A DNA stretch of 21,870 bases from CAYLLN01 sp036496265 (GTDB lineage: Bacteria > Planctomycetota > Planctomycetia > Pirellulales > Pirellulaceae): assembly GCA_036496265.1 (NCBI GenBank), contig DASXLL010000179.1, forward strand, positions 1-21,870, written 5' to 3'. The notes below the pieces were generated by a model that worked only from the letters and a program-made list of their open reading frames with translations, searched no databases and was not told the origin of the DNA. Both the position numbers and the translations under genes were made by a program. Shown in pieces: positions 21,001-21,870 of the stretch (position 1 is its first letter; the number at the start of each line of letters is the position of its first letter).

Positions 21001-21870
21001 TGCGCCGCTGCCGCTGCCGGGAGCAATCGTGAACAACTGCGGAAACGACGCAGCGTTGTAATCCGCATCAACGGTGCTCCCGTTCGCCGCGGAAACCGTG
21101 AAGTTTGCGCCGTTTTGCAACGTTACTCCGGGATCCATGCTCAGAAGAATCTGCTGCGTCTTCGGTCCCGTTCCCTCGGTGATCGAGATCGTCGGATTGG
21201 CGAAAGCAATCGTCGCCGTGTCGTCGTCTTGAATCGTGCCCGTGGCCGTCGAAGTCGGCGACGTAGCGACATAGGTCGCTCCAGGAAGCACGCTCAGTTG
21301 CAACGACTCGTCGCCCTCGACGAGATTATCGCCGATCGGCTTCAGGACCACCGTTTCTGTCGCACTGCCGGGAGAAAACGTCAACGTCGTGGGGGACACG
21401 CTCAGATCGATATCGGCGCCGCCGGCTGCTGCGTCGTAGTCCACACCAGGCGTGGCGGCGCCGCCAATTCCCACCGCGATGCTCAGCGACAGTGATGGAT
21501 CGTCGGTGCGAGTGAACGTGTAGGTCAGAACCGCGCCGCTGTCTTCATCGACAGTGGTCGGTGTAACCGCAACAGTGATCGTGGGCTGAATGACCTTGAT
21601 AACCACTTGAGCGGGCGTGCTACCCAAGCCCGAATCGCTGTTATTCGTCGAAGACTGCACGGAAAAGCTGCCGCTGCCGACAAAATTCGTGTCGGGCGTG
21701 AACGTCAACCCCGCGGCGCCCTCTGCCACACTGATGAATTCGTTGTCCTTGATCGGCGTGACTCCGTCATTTTGAAACAGCGTGCCGTTGGTGATGCCGT
21801 TGACCTTAAAAAACCTCACCGTGGTCCCGTCAGCCGGATCGGGCGCGATCGTCAAACCGCTCGACGACTG
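15058..21870 (-). CDS. Giant Calx-beta / DUF11 / GEVED / RTX surface or secreted protein, N-terminally incomplete
   Basis: At least 2270 residues; the frame is open to the window end, so the true start and any signal peptide are outside. From the N-terminal side it holds a cadherin-like/Big-type domain (about 21600-21870), then 14 Calx-beta domains. These are two divergent ones (21223-21597 and 20866-21222), a 114-residue one (20524-20865), a divergent one (20167-20523), five near-identical 116-residue copies (18430-20166) and five 114-residue copies (16720-18429). Then follow a DUF11 domain (16327-16719), a GEVED domain (15835-16311, FDFGDAPNSYGT to GEVEDYALTL), nine canonical RTX nonapeptides plus one degenerate (15304-15579), and a planctomycete-type tail (AVVAEWRSADDFATRI, GGRNWFLDLALTDAI). 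Calx-beta and RTX units bind calcium, so an extracellular adhesin or cell-wall role is inferred. No sortase or PEP-CTERM signal is visible. Confidence 0.93.
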   Translation of the reverse strand, partial: QSSSGLTIAPDPADGTTVRFFKVNGITNGTLFQNDGVTPIKDNEFISVAEGAAGLTFTPDTNFVGSGSFSVQSSTNNSDSGLGSTPAQVVIKVIQPTITVAVTPTTVDEDSGAVLTYTFTRTDDPSLSLSIAVGIGGAATPGVDYDAAAGGADIDLSVSPTTLTFSPGSATETVVLKPIGDNLVEGDESLQLSVLPGATYVATSPTSTATGTIQDDDTATIAFANPTISITEGTGPKTQQILLSMDPGVTLQNGANFTVSAANGSTVDADYNAASFPQLFTIAPGSGSGAFTTSLTANSDSLVEFNEGLTLKLNVTSGAIALGPGSAAEVTILDADRAVFSISDATKPEGAGPLTFTVSLSTPIDADAVVNITFSDVSTSAGDFTHTTQQVLFPAGDNSPKTITVILNDDQVVEADETFTASLALDASTPLNGLAKDLTDTGTGTITDNDTATLSITANTPSLAEGNTAVTYTVSVDLAVQGGFTVAFSPSGTATLVTDYTVGTASPLSFAGTALESHDITVNVLQDTTVEDNETVTLALGTVTPGNALIASARIVSGATATTTITNDDTAVYTIGDASVLEGGGLAFQVALSNPVDVITKINVTFSGGTATGGGTDYTSTPIQVTFAANSTISQALTVPTAPDSTVEADETFTAALALDASTPLVGGRLSTLTDTAIGTITNDDTAVYTIGDASVVEGGGLTFQVALSNPVDVITKINVTFSGGTATGGGTDYTSTPIQVTFAANSTISQTLTVPTTPDTTVEADETFSASLALDASTPLAGGRLSTLTDTATGTITNDDTAVYTIADVSVVEGGGLAFQVALSNPVDVITKINVTFSGGTATGGGTDYTSTPIQVTFAANSTISQALTVPTTPDTTVEADETFTAALGLDASTPLAGGRLSTLSDTAVGTITNDDTAVYTIGDAAVVEGGGLAFQVALSNPVDVITKINVMFSGGTATGGTDYTSTPIQVTFAANSTTSQALTVPTTPDTTVEADETFTAALALDASTPLTGGRLSTLTDTAIDTITNDDTAVYTISDASVVEGGGLAFQVALSNPVDVITKINVTFSGGTATGGGTDYTSTPIQVTFAANSTTSQALTVPTTPDTTVEADETFTAALALDASTPLTGGRLSTLTDTATGTIQDNDKAIFLISDDTKKEDAGKLSFTISLSAPIDAETAVNISFTDGNTSAGDFDHTVQQIVFLANTTTAQVIDVDLNDDATVENTETFTAHLALDVTTPLTGYATDLSDTGTGTIQDNDKATLLIGDDTKKEGAGPLSFTVSLSNPIDVDTKVNISFTDVTTAAGDFAHAVQQVLFPANSTVAQLITVPINDDNVVENTETFTAKLALDASTPLSGYSTDLTDTGTGAIQDNDTATFVIGDAQVKEGSGSLSFTISLSAPVDVATKVNINFADVTTSNGDFDHSLKQVAFAANSTTAQTVTVTVLDDNVVENSETLTASLALDLTTPLTGYTKDLTDTGTGTIQDNDTARFLISDGSKQEGTGLLLFTVSLSNPIDVATSVNINFADVTTSNSDFDHSLKQVVFPANSTTSQTINIAVTDDNLVENTETLTASLSLDPTTPLTGYTNDLTDTATGTIQDNDTAAFRIDDMTVNEAASTMTFTVSLTNPIDVPAKVNVSFQDVSTSAGDFGHTAQSVTFPANFTSSLIVSVPINDDSLVEGTETFTARLALDATTPLTGYSKDLTDTGTGTIQDNDIDLTITATKSVDPVMPGSGPGNLTYIVMARNPGLTAASGVTLSENLQFPAGVSIVSITPSGTTQYNPPNAASGVWTIPSLAVNQSQTLTIVLTVLSGVPAGTDTITSTATVTGSNENRVNPIDDTFTIKTSVGANEFDFGDAPNSYGTLLASNGPRHTLGSGLFLGKAVDAEKDGQPAAGATGDDKSGTDDEDGVTLPSVTLVGVQAMAQVVASAPGKLDAWIDFNRNGVFDASDRIADSLPLIAGMNNVTFVVPPTASLGATYARFRISSAGGLGPTGPAADGEVEDYALTLMSPAADTASLVPDPMNPGQKILVAMGTGGNDTITFQLQKNTILLCKHGCKISTFTLAQVGRIVIFGSSGNDTLKMPTNVNRPFEVYGGAGNDTITGGTGDDILDGGLGNDKIYGGGGNDILRGGGGNDYLDGGAGDDLLLGGDGADQLLGGAGRDVLLGGAGVDKLSGQQDDDLLIGGSTTLDSNDAALAAVVAEWRSADDFATRITKLSTTLNAASVINDNAKDQLDAVGGRNWFLDLALTDAITNFNADPLKGDRKN
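15304..15579 (-). repeat. RTX hemolysin-type calcium-binding nonapeptide repeats
   Basis: About ten consecutive nine-residue units of the form GGxGxDxLx, e.g. GGAGNDTIT, GGTGDDILD, GGLGNDKIY, GGGGNDILR, GGGGNDYLD and GGAGDDLLL. The last (GQQDDDLLI) is degenerate. They should fold into a parallel beta-roll with calcium between turns and are typical of proteins exported by type I systems. Confidence 0.95.
16720..18429 (-). repeat. Five 114-residue Calx-beta repeats (older subfamily)
   Basis: Five units of exactly 342 nt: 18088-18429, 17746-18087, 17404-17745, 17062-17403 and 16720-17061. Each starts DxA and ends GT(I/V/A)IQDN-like, with 'NDD--VE-TETFTA-LALD--TPL-GY--DLTDTGTG' conserved. They are clearly related but diverged from each other; the third and fourth are most alike (VATKVNINFADVTTSN versus VATSVNINFADVTTSN). 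The single unit at 20524-20865 belongs to the same subfamily. Confidence 0.9.
18430..20166 (-). repeat. Five near-identical 116-residue Calx-beta tandem repeats
   Basis: Units in translation order are 19819-20166, 19471-19818, 19123-19470, 18778-19122 and 18430-18777. The period is 348 nt, except that the fourth unit is 345 nt because it lacks one Gly codon in TATGGG. Each starts DTAVYTI and carries VEGGGLAFQVALSNPVDVIT, TDYTSTPIQVTFAANST and TVEADETF. Copies also agree at most third codon positions, so duplication or homogenisation is recent. The last copy ends GTIQDN like the 114-residue family rather than GTITND, showing the junction between the two subfamilies. Confidence 0.95.

Overview
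The window looks like chromosomal DNA from a planctomycete, probably of the Pirellulales type. This is inferred from gene content: a giant Calx-beta/DUF11/GEVED/RTX surface protein with a C-terminal tail typical of that phylum, a long yeast-like PurC, a long heavy-metal RND pump, a leaderless degenerate GH10-like protein, several genes without clear Shine-Dalgarno sites, and dispersed short palindromes, including one that adds a 'TTKDTKNTKE' tail to a protein. No rRNA, tRNA, CRISPR array or transposase was seen. No gene-free stretch exceeds 300 bases; the longest is 13181-13427.

Left part (1-5808). The C-terminus of pyruvate phosphate dikinase is followed by an unrecognised 176-residue protein, a VapBC-like antitoxin/PIN-toxin pair with its own promoter, and thymidine/pyrimidine-nucleoside phosphorylase, whose ribosome site abuts the toxin stop. 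Converging on it is a tight minus-strand operon: a BrnT-like protein, an XRE-type HTH protein and a Cupin_4/JmjC-like Fe(II) oxygenase, with a good promoter and a possible operator. A minus-strand WD40 protein with a twin-arginine-like leader lies beyond. Two toxin-antitoxin-like modules within about 4 kb suggest a small accessory island.

Middle part (5809-13180). A Cys/Met-metabolism PLP enzyme is divergent from the WD40 gene, with a 34-nt palindrome between them. It converges on a czcB-czcA-like heavy-metal efflux pair (ATGA overlap, no outer-membrane partner in the window). purC lies upstream on the same strand.

Right part (13181-21870). A GH10-fold protein lacks both catalytic glutamates and any signal peptide. 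Converging on it is the giant, N-terminally incomplete surface protein. This has 14 Calx-beta domains, five of them almost identical 116-residue repeats with a 348-nt period, then DUF11, GEVED and RTX calcium-binding repeats.

The most noteworthy points are the oxygenase tied to a TA-like pair, the GH10 pseudoenzyme, the recently amplified Calx-beta block, and short palindromic elements. Two of these (1985-2011 and 15021-15047) share an end motif and loop but have different, self-complementary arms, and one sits in frame inside the phosphorylase gene.
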